A program made the position numbers and the translations under genes. From Luzula sylvatica (Eukaryota; Streptophyta; Magnoliopsida; Poales; Juncaceae), in assembly GCA_946800325.1 (NCBI GenBank), contig OX326957.1, positions 54,555,798 through 54,619,797 on the forward strand: 64,000 bases of DNA, written 5' to 3'. The notes below the pieces were generated by a model. That model had not been told where the DNA came from. It made no database searches and saw only the letters and a program-made list of their open reading frames with translations. Shown in pieces: positions 49,571 to 61,302 of this stretch (position 1 is the stretch's first letter; each line of letters starts with the position of its first letter).

Positions 49571-50754
49571 TAGAGTGTAGTTATCTAATACGATAGTCCT
49601 CGCAGGTTATGGGTATGGAGATACCTATAGGTAAACGTTGTATCACCCAAATACTTAGTCCATATGAATGCATCCTTTTTAAAATTTTTGTTTACTTAAA
49701 TTAATATGCATTCACCTTATATGAAAACTGTGTGCGGGTTGTGTAATATGATTGTTACACGAACCCTGATTTGAGCTTGTGTGGACGCCGGCATAATTGA
49801 TGATTATGTGCAGCAAAACCGTCACACTTAAAGTGTCATTTATAAACATCCCTAGTCGCGGATCAGTTTGCTTAAGAGAGAAGCATTTCTATTATCAGAT
49901 AATAGACTGGACGTATACACTAGTACGTTTGCCGAGGGGATGATTATGTTTTGCTAATCATGGGACAAGGTGCTTGTCGAATCGGGAACCTAGATATATG
50001 TTAGGTTACATGTATTGGATATGACCAAAGCCGCGAGACCATGACATGGTTCAGTCATTATAGATGGACTTGCGACGGATGGGGTTTTAGGTTCTTCACA
50101 CTTGAGGGGACCATTGATTGCGTTACGTGCGTAACACAATGCTTTGGTATGATCTTACGCTCACCGTAATAGGGAGTTAAAAGAGTCATCATTGGGTATT
50201 GTCCGAAACACGGAATTCAATGTGAGTCTCCAAGATAGGAATTGTTTATTCCGAAAGGAAGAGACATCTCTTAGGTCGCTCGATGAATTGATTAACGAAA
50301 TCTCTGGCCAGAGTCAATGATATTAAAAGTTAATATCGATTGTAATTTGTTAACTCAATTCGGAATCGAGAAATAAGTATAGTTAATCAAGACATAAGGA
50401 TGACTACCACCATGGCTTTTGATTAACGGATATCGTAAACAAGATAACTAGTAACCGCTATTCGAGATAGCCACAATGATCACAATCATTTTTCGTTTTA
50501 ACATGGGTAGCCATGATGGAGTGACTAGATCCCGCTCATGGGCTTGTAGTGCCATGGAAACGGCCTACTGCCATCGTTAAACGAACCTACACGGTCACAC
50601 AACGAGTCGTACTATGTCGGGTTTGATTGCAAGTTTTTGCACATGGGATGTGCATGGCTTTAGCGTATATGATACGCGGGCTAGATTCTCTGATATAGTG
50701 TATATGTGATATACATGAGTACCTTTTAGGTAGATCTGAAACTGAGTGGGAGAC
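49571..50754 (+). other. Post-pol 3' non-coding region of copy C
   Basis: Homologous to 1512-2694. It ends in GAGTGGGAGA before the LTR at 50755. Confidence 0.75.
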
Positions 50755-51844
50755 TGAAGGAAATACAGTTTTGGATCATCGCTAAAATGGTACGTAGGGC
50801 AAACGAACGTACGCATTCATGGGCATACGAAACATATTAGTAAAACTCGTATAACTTTCAGTAGGAAACTCCGATTTGAATGGTTAAAATTGGGTTAGTT
50901 AGATAATGCGATTATCTAGAACTTTCATGTTGTAATATATTTCATTTGAGCGAAGTATCAGTGTCGTTCTAATGGAATACCGAAAGGGTGCGACAGTTTG
51001 ACATATAGTCAGTAAAACGTCCGTAACTTTCGGGTCCGAACTCCAATTGGGCTGAGCCAAATTGGGTTGGAAAGATAATAAGATTATCTACAACTTTCGT
51101 GTTAGTTGATTTTCTGTCAGGGGAATTTACTATTTTTCATTATGACAGATTACTGAAAGGGTGTATGCAGTTTTCTGTTTGAAAAGGTGTATAGAATATA
51201 TACATACCTTTTGGCCCATCATTATCCTATGGAAGATATATAGGATGTTTCTCTCTCTCTCATTAGGGGAACATGATAAGTTCAACCAGGAAATTAATGG
51301 AGTTAATCCATAATTTACTCAGAAATTAAGAGACTATAATCACTTGATGAAAGATTGCGAAGAGATTGAGAGAAAGAGAAAAGAGGAGAAAAGAGTTTTC
51401 TCCGTCTAGAGAATCGAAACGCAATCATGCAAGTTCGCCGGTGCATCGTCTAGGCAGGTGCATCCGCAACCGAGGTGCTACGACTCACAGTGGATACGGG
51501 TAGAGGAGCGACATCTGTGGCTCTTCGTTGTGATCAAACCGGAGAAGTAATCGAGTAACGGGCTGTGGAAGCATGCGGGCATGGAACGCACGAAGACAAC
51601 CCAAGACGTGTCAAGACGGTGGGAGACGTGCGGTATGGGACGTACGGGCTAGTCACCAACGTGACACCGAAAGAAGAGAAGGATGAGAGCGATCAACCCG
51701 CCGTGTTTGATCAATTTCACGCTGGTAATCGTCTATCCTACTTTATATCGTACCCTCGATATCGACGCGTGATCTTGGATTATGGGAACCGGACCGGGCC
51801 TTCATATCCGCTGTGCGGGCCCGGGGTCGGGCTAATTCCCAACA
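50755..51844 (+). repeat. 3' LTR of copy C (subtype 1)
   Basis: 1090 bp, ending CCCAACA at 51844 and followed by the target duplication CATCA. It differs from the 5' LTR by roughly 40 substitutions plus a CT-run length change. Confidence 0.93.
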
Positions 51845-51922
51845 CATCATTCCATCCCAAAATACGGGATTGACGGTATTATCTACAATACGTTGATACA
51901 TCCACGAACGTTCCCGTTCCAT
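51845..51922 (-). pseudogene. CACTA transposase N-terminus, segment 1 (start codon side)
   Basis: Minus-strand ATG at 51922-51920 opens 26 codons (MERERSWMYQRI..., VFWDGMM) that run to the copia target site. SWMYxR at the N-terminus is typical of CACTA TnpD proteins. Without the insert the frame continues directly into the 43824-43625 frame. This proves the copia insertion split an existing gene. Confidence 0.8.
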
Positions 51923-53324
51923 GAATGATTTCTAATTAAGATTTGAAATAAAAAAAAAACAATTTAATTTCATCCTATTATTCCCAATATTGTATGTGAT
52001 TTTGCCAGGATTTCAATTTTCAAAACGAATCAATTAAGATTTTGTATAAAATTTGAATATTAAATAATTAAATATAATTATATACTAATTGAATATTATA
52101 TTTAATTAAATATTACAATCAATTTAGTTATTAAGCCACTAAAATATGAAATAAAAAATTATATAAGTAATTTTGTTTATTTAAAAAATTGAATTGCTAT
52201 ATGATAATAAGCAATATAATTTAAAAAAATATATTATAAACAATGTATTTGAATTGAATATTTTTAAAAATGTATTTAATACAACTAATATAATTAAATT
52301 CAATTGAATATATTTAAAAATGTTCTTTGTATTTTTAATATTAAACAAAAATTGATTAATTTTTCAAATCATAAAAATAAAATTTATACCAATACTTAAT
52401 TAAATATGTATTAACGACTATTAATATAATTAAATTAAATTGGAATATATTAAAAAATGTTCTTAATATTTTTAATATTACACAGAAAATTATTTATTTT
52501 TTGAATTCATGAGAATAAAATTTATACCAACATTTAATTGTAATAATGATATTAATAATTAGATTGAATTGAATATATTTAAAAATATTCTGTATATTTT
52601 TAATATCAAAACAGAAAATGAATTATTTTTACACAGAAATTAGTTTATTATAGAACTTTTTTTTATATAATAATCGATCAATACATTCATTTTTTTATAA
52701 CAAATTATATATACCAACTTACATAAATTTCTAACAATCCTAAATAACCTTAAATCTATCCTATAATCCTAACAACACTATTCCTAACCACAATATTTAT
52801 CAAATGCAATTTACATTTACATACCAACTAATATTTATAAAATTGAAATATTAACCTTTTTGTTTGACAGAAACTTGGAACCTCCCCACTACGTCGAAAA
52901 GCTCGCACAACTTGATTCCGACGATTCTCTGCCCGATTAAGTTAACTTGCTCAAATCATTTTCTTTGCCAAAAATATGTCAAAAATCATAATTAAAATCT
53001 GTCAAAATTTAGAGCTGTAAAATAAAATTACAAGTTAACAATTTCGAAATTACCTAATCCAAACCAGCCAAAATATGTTAACCAACAACTTGCTCCATAT
53101 TTTGCTTTGACTGAACCTATAATTTCGAAAAATAAATAAATTAAGGATCTAAAAATCACATTTCATTCAATAAATTAAGGATCCAGAAATCAAAAAATGT
53201 CTACAAGATATTTTCAATATTACCTAAAAAAAGCTTTTACTAAAAAAATTTGGATCTAAAAATAAGTTATAAAAATTATGTTAAAAAAGTTGCATTTCGT
53301 TCAAAAATCAGTGACAATTTAGTT
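51923..53324. other. AT-rich region, probably CACTA flank, no gene
   Basis: No ORF, subterminal GGGACGG repeats or second CACTA terminus was seen, so the right limit of the CACTA element is unknown. Confidence 0.4.
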
Positions 53325-53873
53325 CACATTTGTCCCAAAAAAATTACAATCTTTTTTTTATTCTGTCCAAAATTTAGCAAAAAAAAAAAAAAAACAATAC
53401 AAAAATTGTTCTAAAAATAGTTCTAAAATTTGTTTTAAATGACTCTAAATGTGTCCAGAAAAGAGGAAAAAAATTGATACAACAAATATTTCGAACAAAA
53501 TTGTTCAGATCTGTTAAAAAATTGGGCAAACAATGTCCGGAATTGCTAAAAAATTTGTTCACAACGTCCAAAATTTTTGAGAAATTCAACCAACAAATCT
53601 TTAATTCACATTTGTCCCAAACAAATTACAATCTTTTTTTTATTCTGTCCAAAATTCAGCAGAAAAAAACAATAAAAAAATTGTTCTAAAAACAGTTCTA
53701 AAATTTGTTTTAAATGACTCTAAATGTGTCCAGAAAAGAGGAAAAAAATTGATACAACAAATATTTCGAACAAAATTGTTCAGATCTGTTAAAAAAATGG
53801 GCAAACAATGTCCGAAATTGCTAAAAAATTTGTTCACAACGTCCAAAATTTTTGAGAAATTCAACCAACAAAG
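53325..53873 (+). repeat. 282-bp tandem duplication
   Basis: The unit beginning CACATTTGTCCCAAA at 53325 recurs at 53607 with few differences and ends in CAACCAACAAAG near 53872. ORFs on either strand are simply repeated with it. Confidence 0.85.
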
Positions 53874-53923
53874 CTTCAAAGGACATGAATACATTACAAA
53901 AAAAAAATTACCTTACAAAAGGG

Positions 53924-53925
<2 letters not shown>

Positions 53926-54002
<77 letters not shown>
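53926..54002. repeat. Compound (CT)n(AT)n microsatellite
   Basis: (CT) at 53926-53964 passes directly into (AT) at 53965-54002. Confidence 0.95.
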
Positions 54003-54004
<2 letters not shown>

Positions 54005-54241
54005 GGCCGGTTCCGTCAAGATCTTATTTCGAGTCCTTATTTTGAGTCCGGATATAAGCCGTTGATTACCTTGTGATGAGTGGTAATAGATTTGATAAAA
54101 CTAGAAGGCTGTCCGAGATGAATCTGAAGGGCTGCCCAAATATCTATGTACCCCACTTTCCTTTTCTCATACCCATTGATTAATCCTTCTTTTTCCGACA
54201 GACCTTGTCAATTTCTGAAGGGAGGACCTGAAGGGAGGACC
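54003..54241. other. Flank of copy D with short direct repeats
   Basis: Two copies of CTGAAGGGAGGAC lie directly before the LTR and resemble its start, CTGAAGGAAATAC; together they give three CTGAAGG words in a row. No convincing target duplication. Confidence 0.5.
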
Positions 54242-55269
54242 TGAAGGAAATACAGTTTCAGGATCAACCGTAAAAGTGTACACAAGGATAAACGAATGTA
54301 GGCATACATTCGTGGCCATAACTTTCAGTGGGAAAATCCAATTTGAATGGTTCAAATTGGGTTAGATAGATAATAAGATTATCTACAACCTTCATGAAGA
54401 AATATATTTCATATGAACGAAGTATCAGTGTCGTTTTTGTGAAATACCGAAAGGGTGCAACAGTATGACATACAGTTAGTAAAATAGTCATAACTTTTGA
54501 ATACGAACTCCAATTGGTCTGGGCCAAATTGGATTGTGTAGATAATATGATTATCTACAACTTTCATGTTGGTTGATTTTCTGTCTGAGAAATTTTCCAA
54601 TTTCGAAATGACAGAATACTGAACAGGTTCGTGCAGTTTTCTGTGTGAAAGGGTTTATATTGGATATACATGCCTTTTGGCTAATCCTGATCCTATTAGA
54701 TATAAATAGGATACTTTCTCTCTCATCCATATTAGTCTAATCTGAAATTCAGCAATTGATTCAGAATATTGAAGATATTCCAGAAATATAGAGAGACACT
54801 TCTCTATTGAGTGAAAAGGTGCGAAGAGAGAGAAATCGAGAAAAGAGTTTCTTGAGAGATAGAGAATCAATTCGATCAAGCAAGTTCACCGGTGCATCGT
54901 CTAGGCAGGTGCATCCGTGACCGACGTCTTGCGACTCAAGGTGGATACACGTAGAGGAGCAACATCTGGGGCTCTTTCAGTTGTGATCGATTCGGACGAG
55001 TAGATTCAGTCGGAGACGAAATCAAGCGAATCGGCGAAGTCAACGAGCGGTGAAAGACGCGTGGTGTGGGGCACGCGGATTGTCACCAACGTGACAGGAG
55101 ATAGAAGGCAGCGATCAACCCTTCGAGTGCAATCAATTTTGCACTGGTATGAACCTGTCCTTCTATTTGCATCGTACCCTCGAAGTCATGGCGTGATCTC
55201 GGGAATCGGGGAACCGGACCGGGCCTTCATTCCGCTGCGCGGGCCCGGGGTCGGGGATATTCCCCAACA
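54242..55269 (+). repeat. 5' LTR of copy D (subtype 2)
   Basis: It starts TGAAGGAAATACAG and ends CCCCAACA at 55269, followed by the primer site at 55271-55282. Length 1028 bp. It matches the LTRs at 30065, 31474, 61303 and 9586 better than the subtype-1 LTRs. Confidence 0.88.
54701..54708 (+). promoter_or_regulatory. TATA box in the copy D LTR
   Basis: TATAAATA is followed by a pyrimidine-rich ACTTTCTCTCTC. It is the likely promoter of the element RNA; the start would lie about 30 bp downstream. Confidence 0.5.
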
Positions 55270-55530
55270 GTGGTATCAGAGCAATCATCATCGATTCGAG
55301 GGTCGAATCATAGTCGTATATTCGATATACGCACGGGTTCTCAAAGTTCGTACCCGTTTGCATGATGTTACATATAGAGAATGTCAAATTTCATTAAAAT
55401 CACAAGTGAAATTCGCTAGAGATCGATCAAAAGTTGATTGAGAGTATCTAGGAATGATCGTGAAAAGGTTTCATGATTGATCGTTTTGGAAACGAGCGAA
55501 AACAGGCTAAACAGCGCAAAAATCGCTAAG

Positions 55531-56098
55531 TCCGTTACAACGGACTTGGAGTTCCGTGGTAACGGACACTGTATAGGATACAGGAATTGGGGAAAAATCT
55601 GCCAGTATCACATAGTCCGTTACAACGGACTGGAGTTCCGTTGTAACGGACCCTGTATATGATGCGGGGATGTGAGGAGGACTGTGAATAAACGCATAGT
55701 CCGTTGTAACGGACATGGGTTCCGTTGTAACGGACCTTGTATATGATACAAGGATGCGGGGATGCATATGGCGTCTTAGGAGTCCGTTGTAACGGATGGA
55801 ATCCGTTGTAACGGAGCTCTTCACAAGTCTATTCGTTGTAACGGACCCTAGGTTGCGTTGTAACGGAAGTGTCTCTGGCAGTTTTGACCAAACTCAGGAT
55901 TAAATAGCGTTGTAACGGAGTTTGTGCACGAGATAGTTCGTTGTAACGTACCATGTGTTGCGTTATAACGGACATGTTTCTGGCAATTTTGGACAATCAC
56001 CCGATTAAATAGCGTTGTAACGGACTAGAGTTCCGTTGTAATGGAGTGCCAAGGAGACTGGAGGTCCGTTGTAACGGACTATGGTGCGTTATAATGGA
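55531..56098 (+). repeat. Array of 17 TCCGTTGTAACGGA-type palindromes
   Basis: Sites start at 55531, 55553, 55616, 55637, 55700, 55721, 55783, 55802, 55832, 55854, 55906, 55937, 55959, 56011, 56032, 56065 and 56085. Each is 14 bp with 6-bp arms and a 2-bp centre (GT, AC or TA), some with one or two changes. Spacing is irregular and often paired (about 20 bp apart). Sequence between sites is not repeated as a block, except GTTTCTGGCA-type phrases. Confidence 0.9.
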
Positions 56099-56387
56099 CT
56101 GGTTTCTGGTTGCTGATTTTATTTTCGTGATAACTTTGGCTACAAAACTTGGAATTTTCAGTTCTTTATATCGATTTGATCGGCATCAATCATACTAGCA
56201 TATAATTAGATAATTATTTAGAATAATTAGACTCCCAAATAAAATCATATGCATATTGAAAATCTTGTGATAGTGATATAATATGATTATGTCATGAATT
56301 TAGAAACATGCAATGGCATGATCCCTCATAATATTTAAGTCATGGAAATGCCTTCCATATCCACAACTATCGAGATTGATATGACAT

Positions 56388-56422
56388 AGTGCGTGGTTTC
56401 AGGCCATAGTCGGGCACGTACT
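56388..56422 (+). promoter_or_regulatory. Leader stem-loop 1, copy D
   Basis: AGTGCGTG pairs with CACGTACT (one G-U) around the loop GTTTCAGGCCATAGTCGGG or its close equivalent. Confidence 0.55.
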
Positions 56423-56461
56423 ATTGTATATATTGGTGCGGGTGGTAAGCGTTAATTGGGG

Positions 56462-56498
56462 ACTCACGTGGTTTCAGGCCATAGTCGGGCACGTGAGT
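56462..56498 (+). promoter_or_regulatory. Leader stem-loop 2, copy D
   Basis: ACTCACGTG pairs perfectly with CACGTGAGT around the same loop core as stem-loop 1. Confidence 0.6.
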
Positions 56499-56691
56499 AG
56501 TTCGATTGAACGATACGTTGGATATGGTTGTGACTTAACCGTCCAAGCCAATCCGATTGGAGTTCGGGGCATAGATAGAATGCACACACGGAACATGAAT
56601 TGTTTTGGATACGATTCGTCACTGAAATTCTATAAAGGAACGAGAGTCGTATTGGATACGATTGGATTTAATCCTACCTAAAATATCGAGA

Positions 56692-56722
56692 TCTCATTTG
56701 TCGGCCATAGTCACTTATGGGA
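56692..56722 (+). promoter_or_regulatory. Leader stem-loop 3, copy D
   Basis: TCTCAT pairs with ATGGGA (one G-U) around a loop with CGGCCATAGTCACTT. Confidence 0.45.
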
Positions 56723-56879
56723 GGATCGTAAAATATGGGTCCTGAGTGTTATGGACTTGGAGTCCCATATCGGTATGAGGGTTATCGATTCGATAAAATA
56801 GGACTATCATATAATCATCATATAAGCCTATAAGATAAGTACGCAATGTTAGTAATCAATCTTTTATCATTTGTAGAAT

Positions 56880-59800
56880 ATGTCTTCTAGTAACACCAAC
56901 ACCTTATCGATTAGATCGGTATTAGAAAGGGAAAAGCTAGTGGGTCGGAACTACTTAGACTGGCACCGAAACCTGAGAATAGTTCTCAGGCAAGAGGGCA
57001 AGAGTCACGTATTGGATACGAAATTAGTAGAACCGGGCCCCGATGCTACGGCCGATGAAAAGGCCGTGTTTGAGAAACTTATGAAGGACTCAAATGACGT
57101 TACGTGCCTCATGTTGGCATGTATGGACTCTAGTCTTCAAAAGCAGTTTGAGGACTCGGATACATACTCGATAAACGTTGTGCTCAAGGAAATGTTCCAA
57201 GAGCAGGAGCGTATTGAACGGTTCAGTACGCTCAAAGAGTTGGTAAACTGCAAGATGCCTTCGGGGTCTTCGGTGAGCACTCACGTTTTGAAGGTGCAAG
57301 CTCTCATAGACCGTCTAGAGAGGCTAGGAGAGAAATTGTCGAATATTATGCAACAAGATTTAATCTTGTGTGCACTTCCTCCAATGTTTTCTCCGTTCGT
57401 GACTAACTATCACATGCATTCGATGGATAAGACGATCCTTGAGCTTCACGGAATGCTCAAGAATTTTGAATCGGAGACGTTGAAGTCGTCCGGAGAGAAC
57501 AGGGCAAGAGTTGCCGGGAATGTTCTCACAATTCAGAATAAGGATCGTAAGAGATCAAAGTCCAAGGGCGGTTCGGCTAAGAAACGTTCGAAGCCGAATA
57601 AAAAGGGAAAGGAGAAATCCAAAGATGAGACATGCTACCATTGTCACAAGACTGGACATTGGAAGCGTGATTGCAAGTCTTACCTCGAGGAGGTGAAGAA
57701 GGGCAAGACGGTTTCAGCAACCGGCCTCTCAGGTATTAATGTTATTGAAGTTAATATTTCAACTATGACTAATTGGGTATTGGATACCGGATGTGGGACT
57801 CATATTTGTCGAAATATGCAGGTTCTACAAAATAGTCGAAGGTTGGAAAAGGGCGAAGTCGATCTACGTGTCGGGAATGGAGCAAGAGTTGCTGCTTTTG
57901 CCGTAGGAGTAGTTAATTTGACTTTGCCTAGTGGACTTATATTAGTACTAAATAATTGTTATTATGTACCAACATTATGTAAGAACATAATAAGTGTGTC
58001 GAAACTAGTCAATGATGGTTATGAATTCGCTATTAGGAATAATGAATTTTCGATATGTAAGGATTCTATTATCTATGGAAATGTTCTGTTAGAAAATGGT
58101 CTTTATGTGTTGAATTTCGATCACGGAAATAATGAGTCCATGTATAACGTTAATGCGAAAAAAATTAAACCTAAAGTTGATAATCGGACTTTCTTTTGGC
58201 ATTGTCGTCTAGGTTACGTGAATGAGAAATGCATTGCTAGACTCCATAAAGATGGAATGCTAGACTCATTTGAATTTGATTCATTTGAGAATTGCGAATC
58301 TTGTTTGCTTGGCAAGATGACAAAGGCGCCGTTCTCCAAGGTCGGAGAGCGGTCCAACGATCTATTGGAACTCATACATTCCGATGTGTGTGGACCGATG
58401 AGCATCGAGGCAAGAGGAGGCTATCGATACTTTGTTACGTTTACGGACGATCATAGTAGATATGGATATCTCTATTTGATGCGTACTAAAGCGGAGACCT
58501 TTGAAAAGTTCAAAGAGTTTCAAAACGAAGTTGAAAATCAGCTTGGCAAGAAAATTAAAGCCATTCGATCGGATCAAGGTGGCGAATATTTGAGCTATGA
58601 GTTTGAAGATCATCTAAAAGATTGTGGAATAGTTCCACAATGGACTCCGGCAGGAACGCCACAATGGAATGGCGTGTCCGAGAGGAGGAATCGGACCTTG
58701 TTGGACATGGTTCGATCCATGATGAGTCAAACATCCCTTCCAAAATCATTTTGGGGATATACCCTAGAGAAAGCGGCTTTCTTATTGAACCGCATATCTT
58801 CTAAATCGGTACAAAAGACGCCATATGAGATGTGGTTTGGAAAATCTCCAAAGTTGTCTTTTGTTAAAATTTGGGGTTGTGAAGCATATGTTCGAAAATT
58901 GTTTTCGGATAAGCTCGAACCCAAATCTGAAAAATGTTTATTTGTCGGGTATCCTAAGGAAACAAAAGGATATTATTTCTATCTTCCAATCGAAAATAAA
59001 GTTTTCGTAGCTCGAAGAGCAGTCTTCCTTGAGGAGGATTTTATCTCTAGGCGAGTGAATGGGACTGAAATAGATCTTGAAGAAATTCGAGACTCGCAAA
59101 CGAATGTTGAACCGATGAACGTTGATCCGATTTCCTCAAATGTTGAGGATTCGGAGTCAAGTGCACAAGGCGCTATTCGTAGATCGGGTAGGATTCGTCA
59201 AGAGCCTATACAATATGGTTTTATCGTGGCAAATGACAATGAAGTCGAATTCATAGATGATGAACCGACATCTTATCGCGAGGCTATGAAAAGCGAGGAT
59301 TCCGATAAGTGGCAAACTGCCATGAAATCTGAGATTCAATCCATGTATGATAATCAAGTTTGGAACTTGATTGATCCACCTCCCGGGGTTAAACCAGTGG
59401 GATGTAAGTGGGTCTTCAAGAAGAAGACCGACATGGATGGGAATGTAAACACTTATAAAACACGGCTTGTGGCGAAAGGTTTCAAACAAATTCATGGTGT
59501 AGACTATGAAGAAACGTTTTCACCCGTAGCAATGCTTAAATCCATACGGATCTTACTTGCTATCTCTGCGTATTATGATTACGAGATTTGACAAATGGAT
59601 GTCAAAACTGCATTACTTAACGGGAACTTAGAGGAGGATGTGTACATGACACAACCCGAGGGTTTTGTCGATTCAAAGAGTCCAGATAAAGTGTGCAAGT
59701 TGCAACGATCCATTTATGAATTGAAGCAAGCTTCTCGGAGTTGGAACATACGTTTCGATGAAGTTATACGAGAATATAATTTTGTGAAAAACGTAGAAGA

Positions 59801-60803
59801 ACCTTGTGTATATAAGAAGGTTAGTGGGAGCCGTGTAGTATTTCTTGTACTATATGTAGACGACATCTTGATCATAGGAAATGACATTCCGATGCTTACG
59901 GATGCTTATATATTAGGCGTGAGGATTTATAGAGATAGATCCAAGAAGTTACTCGGCTTGAGTCAAAGCACGTACATCGACAAAGTGTTGAAACGGGTTT
60001 CAATGCAAAATTCGAAGAAAGGACTTCTTCCAATGTCGAGTGGCATATCGTATTCTTAAGCTCAATGTCCGACATCGAGCGAAGATAAGAATGCGATGAG
60101 TATTGTTCCATACGCTTCGGCGGTTGGATCAATTATGTATGCCATGATTTGTACGCGCCCCGATGTGTCGTATGCATTGAGCGTCGTTTCGCGTTACCAA
60201 TCTAATCCAGGGAATATGCATTGGATCGCGGTTAAGAACATCCTTAAGTACTTACGAAGAACTAAGGATCAATTTCTAATTTATGCTGGAAAGACATCCA
60301 GGTTGGTCATCAATGGATATACCGACGCCAGTTTCCAAACATGTGTCGATGACTTTCGATCACAAAGCGGATACGTGTTTTGTCTAAATGGTGGAGCGGT
60401 AGTTTGGAAGAGTTCCAAACAACCCACGATAGCAGCAGACTCTACAACTGAATCGGATTATATTACGGCTTCCGAAGCTGCAAAGGAGGCGGTATGGATC
60501 AAGAAGTTTGTGACCGAACTTGGTGTAGTCCCGAGTATCTCGGAACCTGTAGTTGGGTATTGCGACAATAATGGAGCAATAGCACAGTCCAAGGAACCGA
60601 GAGCACATCACCGCTCCAAGCACATACTCAGAAAATTTCACTTGATCCGTGAGATTTTGCAAAGGAAGGATGTGATCATTGAAAAGATTGATACTGACAG
60701 GAATGTTGCGGACCCGTTTACTAAGCCACTCTCGCAAACTAAGCACGATTATCATGCGAAAGCTATAGGTTTGAGATACCTAGAGGAGGAAGAGAGTAGT
60801 TAG
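56880..60803 (+). pseudogene. gag-pol: Near-intact copia gag-pol of copy D with two in-frame stops
   Basis: One frame runs from ATG 56880 to 60803, broken only by TGA at codon 904 (59589-59591, where relatives have Trp before QMDVKT) and TAA at 60057-60059. Domains: Gag core residues about 20-190; Lys/Arg-rich stretch; zinc knuckle CX2CX4HX4C at 252-265; protease LDTGCG near 302; GAG-pre-integrase FFWHCRLG; integrase catalytic D502, D565, E601, exact D-D-35-E spacing; RT VWNLIDPPPGV to YVDD at about 59853; RNase H with YTDAS, TTESDY and YCDNNG. About 20 RT residues after NDIPMLT are missing, between repeated ATGCTTA words near 59895-59910. Gag, protease and integrase could still be made from the 903-codon ORF; RT could not. 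Confidence 0.95.
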
Positions 60804-61302
60804 TTATCTAAAATGATAGTTTCGTAGGACGAGATTAGTCTAATAGATTAGTAAACGTTGTATCACCCCAAACTTATCTTATAGTAATGCAATTTCAAAA
60901 TTTTAAAATTTTTCATTTTTGCATCTATCTTATATGAAAACTGTGTGCGGGGTTGTGTAATATGATTACATGAACCTTGATTTGAACTTGTGTGGACGTC
61001 GACATGGTTGAGGACCACGTGCAGCAAAACCGTCACACTTAAAGTGTCATTTCTAAACATCCCTAGTCGCGGATCAGCTTGCTTAAGAGAGAAGCATTTC
61101 TATTATCAGATAATAGACTAAACGCATACACTAGTACGTTAGCCGAGGAAATGATTATGTTTTGCTAATCATGAGACAAAAGTGTTTGTCGAATCGGGAA
61201 CGTAGATATATGCTAGGTGACATATATTGGATATGACCGAAAAAGCGAGATCATGACATGGTTTAGTCATTATGGATGAACTCGCGACGAGTAGGGTATT
61301 AG
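60804..61302 (+). other. Post-pol region of copy D, cut by an insertion
   Basis: It matches the first ~500 bp of the other post-pol regions and stops at 61302, where a reversed family F LTR begins. Copy D's 3' LTR must lie beyond the window. Confidence 0.75.

Larger units (their letters stand above)
43825..51844 (+). mobile_element. Complete non-autonomous copia element, family F copy C
   Basis: LTRs at 43825-44920 and 50755-51844 (TGAAGG...CCCAACA) are roughly 96% identical by eye. A perfect 5-bp target duplication, CATCA, lies at 43820-43824 and 51845-51849. Primer site, leader, degenerate gag-pol, post-pol region and polypurine tract are all in place. Coding capacity is gone, including a 610-bp deletion shared with copy B, so it must have moved with proteins from another element or decayed alongside relatives. 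It sits inside a CACTA transposase gene. Length 8020 bp. Confidence 0.93.
55283..56879 (+). other. Leader of copy D (about 1.6 kb)
   Basis: Homologous to the leaders of B and C but longer, because its cassette at 55531-56098 is expanded. It carries stem-loops at 56388-56422, 56462-56498 and 56692-56722. Confidence 0.75.

Noticed and set aside
55507..55824. 105-residue minus-strand ORF with repeated SVTTE peptides
   Set aside because: It is the translation of the palindromic array; repeats in the peptide reflect the DNA repeats.
55531..56098. CRISPR-like repeat-spacer array
   Set aside because: Plant retrotransposon leader; short palindromes with irregular spacing and no cas genes.
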